A stretch of DNA of 64,000 nt from NCBI RefSeq assembly GCF_947286155.1, contig NZ_CAMYPD010000007.1:13913-77912 (forward strand), in the 5' to 3' direction. The number at the start of each line of letters is the position of its first letter. Position 1 is the stretch's first letter. The translations under genes were made by a program, and so were the position numbers. The notes under the pieces are model-generated. The model did no database searches. It saw only the letters and a list, made by a program, of their open reading frames with translations, and was not told the origin of the DNA. Positions 10,539 to 18,938 of this stretch are shown here, piece after piece. Origin of the DNA: an uncultured Tessaracoccus sp. Lineage in GTDB: Bacteria; Actinomycetota; Actinomycetes; Propionibacteriales; Propionibacteriaceae.

Positions 10539-11183
10539 CTAGTCGTCGTCTGTAGACACGGACCCAGATTTCGGGTCGACGGTGAGCTCCACCTCGTCGT
10601 TGGATCCATCAGGACGGATCTCTACCTGCCAATGCCCGTCGTCTTCCCAGTCCACGTTTTCGATGATGCCTGCGGTGTGTGCAACGGCGGCGTCGATGGC
10701 AGCAGCGATGGTGACAGCAGCCTTCGCAGCGGCCCGATCTTCATCGTCGGCATCTTCAATTTCGTCGATTTTTGCAGAGGAATGGGCGGTATTTACTTGC
10801 ACTTCGTAACACTTATTCGCGGCGAGAACGTCAACCTCCCACCGGTCGTTGCTCTCTTCCAAATCCTGTGCGACGACCACCCCACCGTCGTGGCCTTCTG
10901 CTGCTACTTGCTTCACTGCGATGCTGCGGGCGAGGGCGGCGTCCTCGGGGGAACCGGGCTCAGGCTGGGGCTGCGCAGGAGTTTTCTCCTCTGCGGGTTC
11001 GCCGGAGGATGGCGAAGCCGACGGCGTCTCTCCTTGTGCGGGGCTCTCGGCGGTGGAGGCTGGAGCCGTCGTCTGTGGTGTAGTGCGCTCACCGGTGGTG
11101 GACTGTTCTGTATCGCCTCCACACGCGGCGAGCGTCGAGACGGCGAGGACCGCGATAGCTGTGATGGCAATCTTATTGTTCAT
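10539..11183 (-). CDS. PepSY-like lipoprotein
   Basis: The N-terminus MNNKIAITAIAVLAVSTLAAC ends in a good lipobox (STLAAC), so the protein should be lipid-anchored outside the membrane. A Thr/Ser/Pro/Glu-rich linker (about residues 25-80) leads to two short repeats of PepSY type, each starting with an Ala-rich helix (ARSIAVKQVAAEG; AAIDAAVAHTAG) followed by a W(E/Q)V-containing strand pair and, in the second, a VDPKSGSV turn. PepSY domains are usually found in extracytoplasmic proteins that bind or restrain peptidases. No peptidase is adjacent. The gene is divergent from the DUF2207-like gene and ends facing the phosphoesterase operon. Confidence 0.75.
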   Translation of the reverse strand: MNNKIAITAIAVLAVSTLAACGGDTEQSTTGERTTPQTTAPASTAESPAQGETPSASPSSGEPAEEKTPAQPQPEPGSPEDAALARSIAVKQVAAEGHDGGVVVAQDLEESNDRWEVDVLAANKCYEVQVNTAHSSAKIDEIEDADDEDRAAAKAAVTIAAAIDAAVAHTAGIIENVDWEDDGHWQVEIRPDGSNDEVELTVDPKSGSVSTDDD

Positions 11184-11437
11184 ATCTCAACGGTATGTAA
11201 ATGACCTTGCGTCTTCAATCCCGATCGTGGACAAGTGACACGGTCTGCGTGTGATCGCGGAACTCGGCTTGAAATTGGCGACGGTGGTCCCTTCGCGGAA
11301 GTAGCTGACGTAAGGATCAGCGTGCTGTTCGCATACACCATGCCAAAGGTTCCTGCGCGTTTTCGATGCTCAGAGGCGGATCCTGTGGTGCCCGCTATCA
11401 CGTTTTGCATGATCCAGGATGCCGGTACAGTTCGTGC

Positions 11438-12445
11438 ATGCGTACCCGACTGCTTGCGCTCCTTGGTGCCATCGCGATGACGCTCAGCCTTATGCCGGGA
11501 TCGGCATTCGCCGACGACGTCGACGATATCTCCAATCACGTCACGACGTACGAGATCCATGCTGATGGCAGCGTGAGTGTGAAGTCGACGATGTCGTGGC
11601 GCTTCAAGGGTGAGATGGAGAGCATCTACTTCACCGTTCCTCGTGGCATCCCGGGCGAGAACGAGCTGAGTGGTGTGCGGATTGTGGCGCCGAACGGGCG
11701 AGAGCCCAAAACCCAGATGAATGAGGAGACGGGCCCCGAGGGCAAGCGCGTCCGCCGCTACGAGATCCTTGCCAAGGACTTCCCCATCGAATCGGGGCCG
11801 TGGACCGTCGAGTACACGCTCAGCAACCTGCTCGTCGAGTACCAGGATCAGACCGCCTTCACGTGGCGCAATCTCTCGCCTGACAACCCACTGATCAGGC
11901 GCTGGGAGGCGACGATTACCACGCCTTGGCAGATCGATCAGGTGCACTGCACAGTCAACGGCAAGGAGACCTGCCACACCGAAGAGAAAGAAACATCTGT
12001 GACGTTCTCGGGAGGTGAGGCACCGACGGGCACCGATGTCGTAATCCAGGTCGCGACCCCGACGACGCGCACCGGCCACAGCGACAAGCCTCAACAGCCT
12101 GGCAGCTCATCGTCGGCGGAAGTGACGCAAACGCCCTCGGAGTCCGACTCTTCGGCCAGCGCATCCCCCTCCGGAGACTCGACCGACGACTCCGGCAATG
12201 AAAAGTCCGCTCCTGACCTCTCGATTATCCTGCTGTGGATCGGCGGCGGCTTCCTGGTACTTATTGGAGTCGCTGTGGGCATTGTGTGGCTGGTGCGCCG
12301 TCGCAAACCCGACAACACCCTCCAATACCAGCAGTGGCAGGGGCAGCAGCCCTATCCTCAGCAGCAATATCCTCCGCAGAGGGGTCCGCAGTATCCCCAG
12401 CAAGGTCCAGGTCAGCCCCCGCAGGGATCGTCGTCGAGGCGCTAG
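11438..12445 (+). CDS. DUF2207-like secreted/membrane-anchored protein
   Basis: ATG 11438 begins a signal peptide (MRTRLLALLGAIAMTLSLMP, cleavage near AFA-DDV); the longer frame from 11366 lacks one. The extracellular part (about 30-220) opens with ITTYEIHADGSV-type strands and FTVPRGIPGENELSGVRI, resembling the N-terminal beta domain of DUF2207 proteins. A Ser/Thr-rich stretch is followed by one membrane segment (ILLWIGGGFLVLIGVAVGIV), an RRRK stop-transfer sequence and a Gln/Pro/Tyr-rich cytoplasmic tail (QQWQGQQPYPQQQ). Function is unknown. Such repetitive tails are common on actinobacterial membrane proteins and may mediate weak interactions at the cell envelope, which is inference. Confidence 0.72.
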   Translation: MRTRLLALLGAIAMTLSLMPGSAFADDVDDISNHVTTYEIHADGSVSVKSTMSWRFKGEMESIYFTVPRGIPGENELSGVRIVAPNGREPKTQMNEETGPEGKRVRRYEILAKDFPIESGPWTVEYTLSNLLVEYQDQTAFTWRNLSPDNPLIRRWEATITTPWQIDQVHCTVNGKETCHTEEKETSVTFSGGEAPTGTDVVIQVATPTTRTGHSDKPQQPGSSSSAEVTQTPSESDSSASASPSGDSTDDSGNEKSAPDLSIILLWIGGGFLVLIGVAVGIVWLVRRRKPDNTLQYQQWQGQQPYPQQQYPPQRGPQYPQQGPGQPPQGSSSRR

Positions 12446-12615
12446 CTCACTGGAATGCACAGAGACCGGGCCGGAGCCAGACCGAGGTGGCCCAATTAGG
12501 AAGTCGTCGAGCGATGTCGCCTTTATTCGCGATGGCAGCAAAACCCTCGGCGGAGCCTCCAGCAATCTCTGAGGCACGATCACATCGGCGTCGACAACGT
12601 CATGACCAACTACAG

Positions 12616-13047
12616 TTAGTACTGCATGGTGGCCGGGGGCTTGCCCTGCCAGTCGAGGGGGAGTCGGCCTCCGCGCATGATGTAGGCGCCCATGACGAGG
12701 TGCGCGAGCTCGAGCGGTAGGTTCCCGTCGCCGTCATGGTACTGGTGCAGTAAATTTCCCATCTCGTTGGGGATGCTGCACTCCGTCACAAACCGCGAGC
12801 CTTCGTGCAGCGCTTGCGTGAACACGCCAGGCTGAGATGGCTTGCTGACAATGATGAACGCCTCGTCTGCCAGCGACGCGAGGAGGTCTCGTAACTGCCC
12901 GACGGACTGCAGCATCCCGTCGCGCTTTGCTGAAGACTTCTGGCTAGCGATGAGATACTTCCAAGGTTCCGACGGTTGCGGATCTGGTACAGCCAAAATC
13001 TGAGTGAGCTCATCAATCATGGTCTGGTTCAACGTCATGGTGGACAT
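12616..13047 (-). CDS. Unknown 143-residue protein
   Basis: ATG 13047 is chosen because CAGGAGCG lies at a proper distance upstream; the longer reading from 13122 has no such site. The protein is soluble, with mixed helices and strands and a conserved-looking end (LELAHLVMGAYIMRGGRLPLDWQG). No catalytic motif or membrane segment is visible and I do not recognise a family; a small peptide-binding chaperone-like fold is conceivable but unsupported. It is on the same strand as the Fic gene, 181 bases downstream of it. Confidence 0.6.
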   Translation of the reverse strand: MSTMTLNQTMIDELTQILAVPDPQPSEPWKYLIASQKSSAKRDGMLQSVGQLRDLLASLADEAFIIVSKPSQPGVFTQALHEGSRFVTECSIPNEMGNLLHQYHDGDGNLPLELAHLVMGAYIMRGGRLPLDWQGKPPATMQY

Positions 13048-13227
13048 GCGTACGCTCCTGTTCTCGAGGTGTCCCCAGCGTCGCAGGCACCTCTGACATT
13101 TTTGGTGCGCCGAGCAGTGCACGGTTCTTCATATGAAGGAAGAGCGACGCCATCAGGGTGATGCCGACATCCTCGCTGGATTGGGGCACAGACGGCGATG
13201 GGGCAAGTGCATTAGCTCCCGCTGTGG

Positions 13228-14517
13228 TTATCGCTGCTCCGCCAGATATGCGGGAACGGGCTTCGTCGGGGTGCTCACGCGTGTGTCGAACCGTGTGCTG
13301 GCGAGACGACGTTCGGCCAGGGTGACCAGGTCGAGCACGTCGTTGCATTGGTACAACACGATCCGTTGCCTGCGGGAGCGTTGCAGTATGCCCGCGCGGC
13401 ACAGTTCTTCCAGGGCAGTGGATGCGGCCTGGGCCGACACATCGTGAATCCGGCGAACGCTCGTAGAGGTGAGTACCGGGGTTGAGGGGAGATCCTTGAT
13501 GATGAGGGACGCAGCGGAGTCGGAGCGGAGCGCTCGCGTCCGGCCCTCGCTTGTTCGCCACTCGTGAAACCGGGTGTCCCATTCCTCACGCAGGTTCGCC
13601 AGCGACGAACCAAGCGACGAAGCCTGCTGAGCGGCCTCTTCGACGGCGTGCAGGAACACGGTGATCCATTCTGCTCTGCCGGCGTGGAACTCGGGCGAGC
13701 CGACGGCCGTCACTTGCCGGTAGGCAGTCAGCCCGCGAACATACTCGTCACTCAATGTCGAAAGCACCATACTCACGGGAAGTACCGCGCCGGGGGTGAG
13801 GCCTCGTCGCGTGAGCACCGTGTGGATCAGTGAACGCCCCACGCGGCCGTTGCCATCGATGAAGGGGTGGATGGTCTCAAACTGTGCATGCGCCAGCGCG
13901 GCCTGGATGAGCGGTGCATGCGATGCGGTGGCGAGATAGTGCACCAAGTCTTCCATCAGCGCGGGCACGGCATCGGGTGGCGGGGGAACGAACGTGGCAT
14001 CGATCGGTGAATCCGAGACGCCGATCCAGTTCTGCACCTGTCGGATGCCGTGCTTTCGCGGCTCGTCGTTGAGGAGTGCTGCCTGCAGTGCTGTCAGATG
14101 AGCGACCATGATCTGGGTGGAGTGCACGAGCTCAGTTCGGGCGCGTTCGACGACGGTGATGTTGTTCGCGACGAGCTGTGCCATCTCCTTGACGTCGGGC
14201 ATGGGCTCGTCGGACCCGAGCTCGGCCATCGCAACCTGCTTCACGGATGGGGCGATGCCTTCGATGCGAGATGACGCTATGGCTTCGGAGCGGAGCAGGA
14301 AACGGGCAATGCCCGCAAGATCGTGAGCGTCACCCGCCACCTCGCGAACTGCTCGCTCGGCTGACGCTGCGAGGCGCTCGTTCTCGGCGGACAGCACGAG
14401 CGGCGTCTCCAGGAGCGGATCGGGCAGGTACGCCAGGTACAGTCCGGAGCGGCGGGCAGCCCGTCGCGTGCCTGACTCAATCGTCGACTCCCAATGCTGC
14501 GCAACCCAGCTACCCAT
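13228..14517 (-). CDS. Fic family protein (class II, self-inhibited type)
   Basis: The Fic active-site loop HPFIDGNGRVGR is complete at residues 217-228, with the catalytic His217. An N-terminal helix carries SSRIEG at 82-87, which matches the (S/T)xxxE(G/N) inhibitory motif, so inhibition is intramolecular. The C-terminus (about 340-410) looks like a winged helix (VRRIHDVSAQAASTALEELCRAG). Fic proteins usually AMPylate target proteins on Tyr, Thr or Ser, and winged-helix forms are common in bacteria, often with unknown targets. It lies next to a truncated IS256 element and upstream of a toxin-antitoxin pair, an accessory-gene setting. Confidence 0.93.
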   Translation of the reverse strand: MGSWVAQHWESTIESGTRRAARRSGLYLAYLPDPLLETPLVLSAENERLAASAERAVREVAGDAHDLAGIARFLLRSEAIASSRIEGIAPSVKQVAMAELGSDEPMPDVKEMAQLVANNITVVERARTELVHSTQIMVAHLTALQAALLNDEPRKHGIRQVQNWIGVSDSPIDATFVPPPPDAVPALMEDLVHYLATASHAPLIQAALAHAQFETIHPFIDGNGRVGRSLIHTVLTRRGLTPGAVLPVSMVLSTLSDEYVRGLTAYRQVTAVGSPEFHAGRAEWITVFLHAVEEAAQQASSLGSSLANLREEWDTRFHEWRTSEGRTRALRSDSAASLIIKDLPSTPVLTSTSVRRIHDVSAQAASTALEELCRAGILQRSRRQRIVLYQCNDVLDLVTLAERRLASTRFDTRVSTPTKPVPAYLAEQR

Positions 14518-14689
14518 ACTGCTTATCCTTGATGATCACCCCGGCTGAATCAAGTTTAAGGGGTTAAAGTTGATCCAGGAGCAGGGTTCACCAAGGTTAG
14601 GCGCTAACTGGAGGGACGATCCTGCGTGCTCTAGTTGCACTGACCTGACAGGTTGTCTGATCCGCGCCTCGATGCGCTGCGTGTCCTAT

Positions 14690-15157
14690 TTGGAGCGTAA
14701 GGCCGTGGCCGCGATACTCAAACCGATCTACACCGCCGTCTACGACGACGCCTTGATGGCACTGACCGCGCTCGCTGATTCGGTCCTGGGCCGGAAATAT
14801 CCGATGGCGGTCAAAACCTGGGAAGGGTTCATCTCGTTCCTCGATTTTGGGCCCGCAACCCGCAAAGTGATCTACACCACCAACCAGATCGAGTCGTTGA
14901 ACTACCAGATGCGCAAAATCATCAAAAGCCGCGGCCAGTTCCCCAACGACGCCTTGGTGGTCAAGCTGCTCTGGCTCGCGATCCGCAACATCGAGGACAA
15001 ACGAGCCCGTGAACGAGCCAAGGAAGCAGGCCTGCCTAACGGCACCAACCGGAAGGCCCCCGGCAAGCTCGTCGAAGGCGCCACCATCCAAGGCTGGACC
15101 AAAGCCCTCAACGAACTCGCACTACGCTACCCCGAACGATTCCCCCAAACCACCTAA
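14690..15157 (+). pseudogene. Truncated IS256-family (mutator) transposase
   Basis: From about 14690 the frame encodes the C-terminal part of an IS256 transposase: ILKPIYTAVYDDALMAL, YPMAVKTWEGF, the family signature VIYTTNQIESLNYQMRK, and NDALVVKLLWLAIRNIEDK. The N-terminal and central parts, including the first catalytic Asp residues, are absent, and the codons upstream in this frame do not resemble a transposase. The stop at 15157 is followed by about 35 bases (CCGACCACTCACGCAAACAA...) that probably include the right terminal inverted repeat. No left end was found. The element is a dead remnant. Confidence 0.88.
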
Positions 15158-15340
15158 AAACCGACCACTCACGCAAACAACTTGACAAGCTCCGTAGTGT
15201 GCAGCCCTTGGGTTGGCGCAACCGGGCTCGAAGCTGCTGCCGGGCATGTTCCCCGGTCCAGCCATTTCGCGGAGATAAACCTGTGAGGCACGGCCCTTAA
15301 CCTCCGGGGGCCATATGCGAGTATCGTCGTCCCCTTGCTC

Positions 15341-15365
15341 ACATGTTACCAATTTGGTAACATGT
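15341..15365. promoter_or_regulatory. Putative toxin-antitoxin operator over the higB start codon
   Basis: A perfect 11-bp inverted repeat (ACATGTTACCA, 3-base spacer ATT, TGGTAACATGT) ends over the ATG of the HigB-like gene at 15362. Such palindromes are usual binding sites for HigA-type antitoxins that autoregulate their operon. Confidence 0.65.
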
Positions 15366-15670
15366 TCGACGTGGAGGTTCGCTACTCGTCTAGGGAGGTC
15401 CAACGAATCTGCACTGAATCGCGTTACATGCAGAAGCAGCTCGGCGCACCAACGGCCAAGAAACTGAGGCTCCGCATCGCGGAACTCATGAGCGCGATCG
15501 CCATGGACGACCTGCTTCTCGGCGCCGGCCGGTGGGAACGCCTCCACGGAGACCGGCAAGGACAGTGGTCTGCGAGATTGACCGCCAATTGGCGACTGAT
15601 CGTCGAGCCACTCGAAGCCGGAGGAGTCGTGGTCTTGGTCGTTGAGATCGTCGACTATCACCGAAAGTAG
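15362..15670 (+). CDS. HigB/RelE-like toxin
   Basis: A 102-residue protein with the plasmid-maintenance killer (HigB) pattern: an N-terminal VRYSSREVQRIC strand-helix, a central helical region with AKKLRLRIAELMSA, and the C-terminal WSARLTANWRLIVEP segment followed by VVVLVVEIVDYHRK. HigB proteins are ribosome-dependent mRNA endonucleases. ATG 15362 is favoured over an upstream ATG because the family begins at this point. The stop is 2 bases before the antitoxin start, so the two genes are co-translated. Toxin first, antitoxin second is the HigBA order. Confidence 0.82.
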   Translation: MFDVEVRYSSREVQRICTESRYMQKQLGAPTAKKLRLRIAELMSAIAMDDLLLGAGRWERLHGDRQGQWSARLTANWRLIVEPLEAGGVVVLVVEIVDYHRK

Positions 15671-15672
15671 GG

Positions 15673-16782
15673 ATGGAAATGCAGATAGGAGGACTAAGCG
15701 TGGACGTCGTGTTTCCTGACTTCATCGTGACCACCGGCGATTTCATCAAAGAGTGGATGGAGAACGAGCAGGTCAACGCAGCGGAGCTCTCGCGCCGCCT
15801 GGGCACTTCGCGCAAGCATGTGAGTCAGCTCCTCAACGGCAAGGTTTCGCTCTCGCATTCCAAGGCTCTGGCTCTCGAGCGCGTCACTGGCATCCCTGCT
15901 CGCGTCTGGAACCAGTACGAGGCTGGCTATCGCAGTGCTCTCGCTCGTCAGGACGAGAAGGCAGCGTTCGCTGAGCAGTACGACAAGGCAAAGGAGTTCC
16001 CGCTGTCCTACCTTCGGAAGTGGGGTTTCATCCAGTCGCCAGCACGTGACAAGGCAGGCACCGTTCGCGAATTGCTGAATCTCCTACGAGTCGCGAGCTT
16101 GGATGCCTTCCAGACGACGTGGGCAGAGGGCAGTGTCGCGTATCGACGGGTTGCTGTACTCGGAGACAAGTCGCACGCGTTGGCCACTTGGCTCGCTCTC
16201 GCCGAGACCAACGAGGTGTTCACCAACCTCCCGCCCTTTGATGAGGAGACGCTGTGTGACGCCTTGCCGCGGCTCCGAGCACAGACTCGCAAGGATCCGG
16301 TGGCAGGGGTTAGCCAGGCGCGAGATATCCTGCGCGAGTGTGGAGTGGCGCTGGAGCTCACCCCCGCCGTTCCCGGTCTGGGTGTGCATGGGGCCACCCG
16401 CTGGCTCAACGACCACCCCATCATCCAGCTGTCCCTCTTGGGCAAGAGCGACGATCAAGTCTGGTTCACCGTCTTCCACGAGATCGGGCACGTCCTTCTG
16501 CACAGCAAGACTGCCTTGTTCGTTGAGAGCCAGAACATGGAAGCCGACGCGGAGCACGAGGCGAATGCCTTCGCATCCGATCTTCTGGTCCCACCCGAGC
16601 GACGTGATGATCTGCCGCGATCCCGCAACCTTGATGCCATCCAATCGCTTGCCGACGAATTGGGTATTGCGCCGAGCATCGTGCTCGGGCAAGCCCAGCG
16701 AGCCACGGGTGATTTCGCGTGGGGCCACAAGCTTAAGCGCAAGGTTGAATTCGTTCCGATACCCGATGAGAAAGATTTGTGA
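15673..16782 (+). CDS. HigA-like antitoxin fused to an ImmA/IrrE metallopeptidase domain
   Basis: Residues about 20-85 form an XRE helix-turn-helix (AAELSRRLGTSRKHVSQLLNG, then SHSKALALERVTGI). The C-terminal half carries the ImmA/IrrE zinc site HEIGH at about 269-273, with EADAEHEANAFASDLLVP providing the third ligand region. At 369 residues it is far longer than a plain HigA (about 100). The HTH probably binds the palindrome at 15341-15365; the peptidase domain may cleave the antitoxin or a partner under stress, as ImmA does with ImmR, but that is inference. A start at 15679 is also possible. The gene is followed by a 1-kb stretch without intact genes. Confidence 0.85.
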   Translation: MEMQIGGLSVDVVFPDFIVTTGDFIKEWMENEQVNAAELSRRLGTSRKHVSQLLNGKVSLSHSKALALERVTGIPARVWNQYEAGYRSALARQDEKAAFAEQYDKAKEFPLSYLRKWGFIQSPARDKAGTVRELLNLLRVASLDAFQTTWAEGSVAYRRVAVLGDKSHALATWLALAETNEVFTNLPPFDEETLCDALPRLRAQTRKDPVAGVSQARDILRECGVALELTPAVPGLGVHGATRWLNDHPIIQLSLLGKSDDQVWFTVFHEIGHVLLHSKTALFVESQNMEADAEHEANAFASDLLVPPERRDDLPRSRNLDAIQSLADELGIAPSIVLGQAQRATGDFAWGHKLKRKVEFVPIPDEKDL

Positions 16783-16921
16783 TCACCATGGGATTGTCAG
16801 ACGTTGCCATGCTGATCATCACAGCCCTTGAATGGATCGCAGCGGTGGTGTTCGAAATCCATGGCACGGCAACGTCCAACCGATCCGCGGTACTCACAGC
16901 CAGCGCGGGTTCGTTGATTAG

Positions 16922-16987
16922 CTTCTCGTTGATCAAACCCACAGCACGGCCACGCACTTCTGCAGGATACTGACTCGGTGCGGACAT
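16922..16987 (-). pseudogene. IS3-family OrfA N-terminal fragment
   Basis: The first 22 residues read MSAPSQYPAEVRGRAVGLIN and match the conserved start of IS3-family OrfA proteins (APxxYPxELRxRAV). After LINEK the reading no longer resembles a transposase. The upstream side to about 17050 (GATCGCCCCGGGTGTGGT on the minus strand, then GGGGGTGTCAAATGG) looks like the leader and end of such an element. Confidence 0.55.
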
Positions 16988-17114
16988 GTTCCTGTCATCT
17001 TGGCTAGATCAAACCCTCACCACACCCGGGGCGATCCAAACCATTTGACACCCCCTTCTGTGACGGAGCGGATACGTTCACCGCTCAACAGATGCACCAC
17101 GTTGCCCTAAGAGC

Positions 17115-17210
17115 ATCTTCCAGGTGATCACGTCTACTGAGCACGCGTCGGGCGTGTCGAAGGCGAAGAGAGTTGCGGCAGTGGGCATCGACTCCAGCAT
17201 TCTTTATTCA
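17115..17210 (+). pseudogene. Relic of a metallophosphoesterase paralogue 3' end
   Basis: Positions 17117-17175 read IFQVITSTEHASGVSKAKR, which matches TFQVITPTEHELGKAKA in the large secreted phosphoesterase, with the DNA (TTCCAGGTGAT then GAGCAC) also conserved. About 20 bases later CCAGCATTCTTTATT resembles CCAGCATTCCTTAATT in the hairpin downstream of that gene (10498-10513). The rest of the gene is gone. Confidence 0.5.
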
Positions 17211-17332
17211 TCTCCACGTGAGGGGATACAGGCTCCTCACAGATCAGGCGTGGTGAAGATAGCGTTGTCCATGTCAAGGTCTTTGGCGATGGCTGTGTGA
17301 GAACTTTCATCATTCCAGGAGTTCGATCTCCG

Positions 17333-17548
17333 TTACCACCGGGCACCGTAACCGATCTTCACTGTCATCTTTGAAGAGCCGGTGTAATCTCGGCGAGATC
17401 GAACCAACATTGCGTTGTTGATGATTCGTTCGCGAGTATTGCCATGGTAGTGCGGGTAGAAGATGTCGTGTTTGGTCCACAGGTAACAGCCGCCAGCCAG
17501 TTCCGCAAACGGTCGGGTTCGGTTCTGCTCAATTTCAAATTCTGAGTA
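17333..17548 (-). pseudogene. Orphan coding fragment, unknown protein C-terminus
   Basis: Read on the minus strand, this stretch gives about 70 protein-like residues ending at TAA 17333-17335: RPFAELAGGCYLWTKHD, IFYPHYHGNTRERIINNAM, then KMTVKIGYGARW and stop. The composition (Trp, Tyr and His in plausible positions) is much more protein-like than the other frames. No start is visible; the frame runs back into the CRISPR-like repeat. I do not recognise the family. Confidence 0.35.
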
Positions 17549-17550
17549 CT

Positions 17551-17622
17551 CTCCCCGCTCGCGCGGGGAGCACTTATCAGGTTCATCCTGAATTGTGCAA
17601 TCCCCGCTTTCGCGGGGAACAC
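17551..17622 (-). repeat. Two degenerate type I-E CRISPR-like repeats
   Basis: On the minus strand GTGTTCCCCGCGAAAGCGGG (ending 17603) and GTGCTCCCCGCGCGAGCGGG (ending 17554) match the first 20 bases of common actinobacterial type I-E repeats. They are 49 bases apart, short of the usual 61, and their 3' ends differ from the canonical GGGGATGA. A further GGGATGACCCG lies at about 17645-17655. No cas genes are present in the window, so this is at best an array relic. Confidence 0.4.
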
Positions 17623-17842
17623 TGCGGCAGTCACCCTGATCAGCGGGTCATCCCTGAAGGGAGGGGGTAGGTCCGCGTCTTCAGCATAACAACGCTTTGC
17701 TGCGTAGATGCACGGTAAATAGTGTCCAAACCTAGTCCATCTGATCACCTGTCAGGGAGGAATGTCCGGGACGTGACCAGGGTCAGATGCCGCAATAATC
17801 GAGCGGTCAGAATACCTGGGAATCAACAACCTCTGCTAGTCT

Positions 17843-17855
17843 GTAGTGAAACTAC
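17843..17855. promoter_or_regulatory. Operator copy 1 (GTAGTNNNACTAC) upstream of the isomerase gene
   Basis: GTAGTGAAACTAC is a perfect 5-3-5 palindrome 169 bases before the isomerase start. The same palindrome occurs at 18939, 24741 and 29094. Confidence 0.75.
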
Positions 17856-18024
17856 TACCCAGTGGGTGCCACGGCTGACGTCCAGGGAGCAGCTTCGGGC
17901 TGACAGGGAGCCCGTATTTTGACGCTGCCGCGCCGCGCGGAGATGCATGGACGCGGGGTCGCTGCCCGCTGGACCACCACCTCGTCGCACCCGCACCCTG
18001 TGTTAGGAAACGCGGAGGAACCTC

Positions 18025-18897
18025 ATGAACAAGATTGGCTGCCACGGACTCGTGTGGACGGGGACGTTCGATGCGCAAGGGATCCGCTTCGCCGCGGAGA
18101 AGACCAAGCAAGCAGGTTTCGACCTGATTGAGTACCCGCTCATGGACCCATCCACCTTCGACGTCGGGGCCGCCCGTGAAGCCCTGGCAGAGTACGGGCT
18201 CGAAGTGAGCGCGTCGCTGGGGCTTTCGGACGCCACGGACGTCACGAGCGAGGATCCGACGGTCGTCGCTGCCGGTGAGGCGCTGCTCCTCAAGGCGGTC
18301 GACGTGCTGGCCGATCTTGGCGGCACCCACTTCTGCGGCGTTATCTACTCTGCCATGAGAAAGTACATGGAACCCATGACCAGCGAGGGTTTGGCCAACA
18401 GTCAGCGCGTGATCGGCACCGTGGCTGATCATGCTGCTGAGCGGGGCGTTTCGGTCTCGCTCGAGGTGGTCAACCGCTACGAGACCAACGTCCTCAACAC
18501 AGCCCGGCAAGCCATGGTGTACCTCGCGCAGGTCGATCGCCCCAACCTCGGCGTACACCTCGACTCTTACCATATGAACATCGAGGAGTCGGACATGTTC
18601 GCTCCCGTGATGGATGCTGCCCCGAAGCTCCGCTACGTTCATATCGGTGAGAGCCATCGCGGCTATCTCGGCACGGGCTCCGTCGATTTCGACACCTACT
18701 TCAAGGCGCTGGCCCGCGTCGGATACGACGGCCCTATCACCTTTGAGTCGTTCTCCTCGGCCGTTGTGGCACCTGACCTGAGCCGCATGTTGGGCATCTG
18801 GCGCAACCTCTGGCAGGACAACGACGAGCTCGGCGCACACGCCAACGAGTTCATTCGCAACAAGCTCGTGGCCGTCGACAGCATCCGACTTCACTGA
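18025..18897 (+). CDS. Sugar isomerase/epimerase, D-tagatose 3-epimerase-like TIM barrel
   Basis: A 290-residue AP-endonuclease-2 family TIM barrel. Family motifs are the EVVNRYETNVLNTARQA segment (the metal-binding Glu and the substrate loop), HLDSYHMNIEES (metal-binding Asp and His), HIGESHRGYLGTG and a C-terminal ITFESFSS with the second metal-binding Glu. These match the ketose 3-epimerase group (D-tagatose, D-psicose and L-ribulose 3-epimerases), which interconvert ketoses at C3 using Mn2+ or Co2+. Related enzymes act on tetrulose phosphates, so substrate is uncertain. ATG 18025 has GGAGGAAC upstream. It opens the sugar locus and is preceded at a distance by operator copy 1. Confidence 0.85.
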   Translation: MNKIGCHGLVWTGTFDAQGIRFAAEKTKQAGFDLIEYPLMDPSTFDVGAAREALAEYGLEVSASLGLSDATDVTSEDPTVVAAGEALLLKAVDVLADLGGTHFCGVIYSAMRKYMEPMTSEGLANSQRVIGTVADHAAERGVSVSLEVVNRYETNVLNTARQAMVYLAQVDRPNLGVHLDSYHMNIEESDMFAPVMDAAPKLRYVHIGESHRGYLGTGSVDFDTYFKALARVGYDGPITFESFSSAVVAPDLSRMLGIWRNLWQDNDELGAHANEFIRNKLVAVDSIRLH

Positions 18898-18938
18898 CCG
18901 AACCAATTCCGTAAGAAGGCTGCATACTCCGACAAGTT

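Larger units (their letters stand above)
16783..17842. other. Remnant region without an intact gene
   Basis: This kilobase between the antitoxin gene and the sugar locus holds only fragments, listed separately: an IS3 OrfA start, a relic of the metallophosphoesterase 3' end, an orphan coding fragment on the minus strand and CRISPR-like repeats. I see no complete gene, and composition is patchy compared with both neighbours. Confidence 0.6.

Noticed and set aside
17551..17622. A functional CRISPR array
   Set aside because: Only two repeats, 49-base period instead of about 61, diverged 3' ends and no cas genes in the window.
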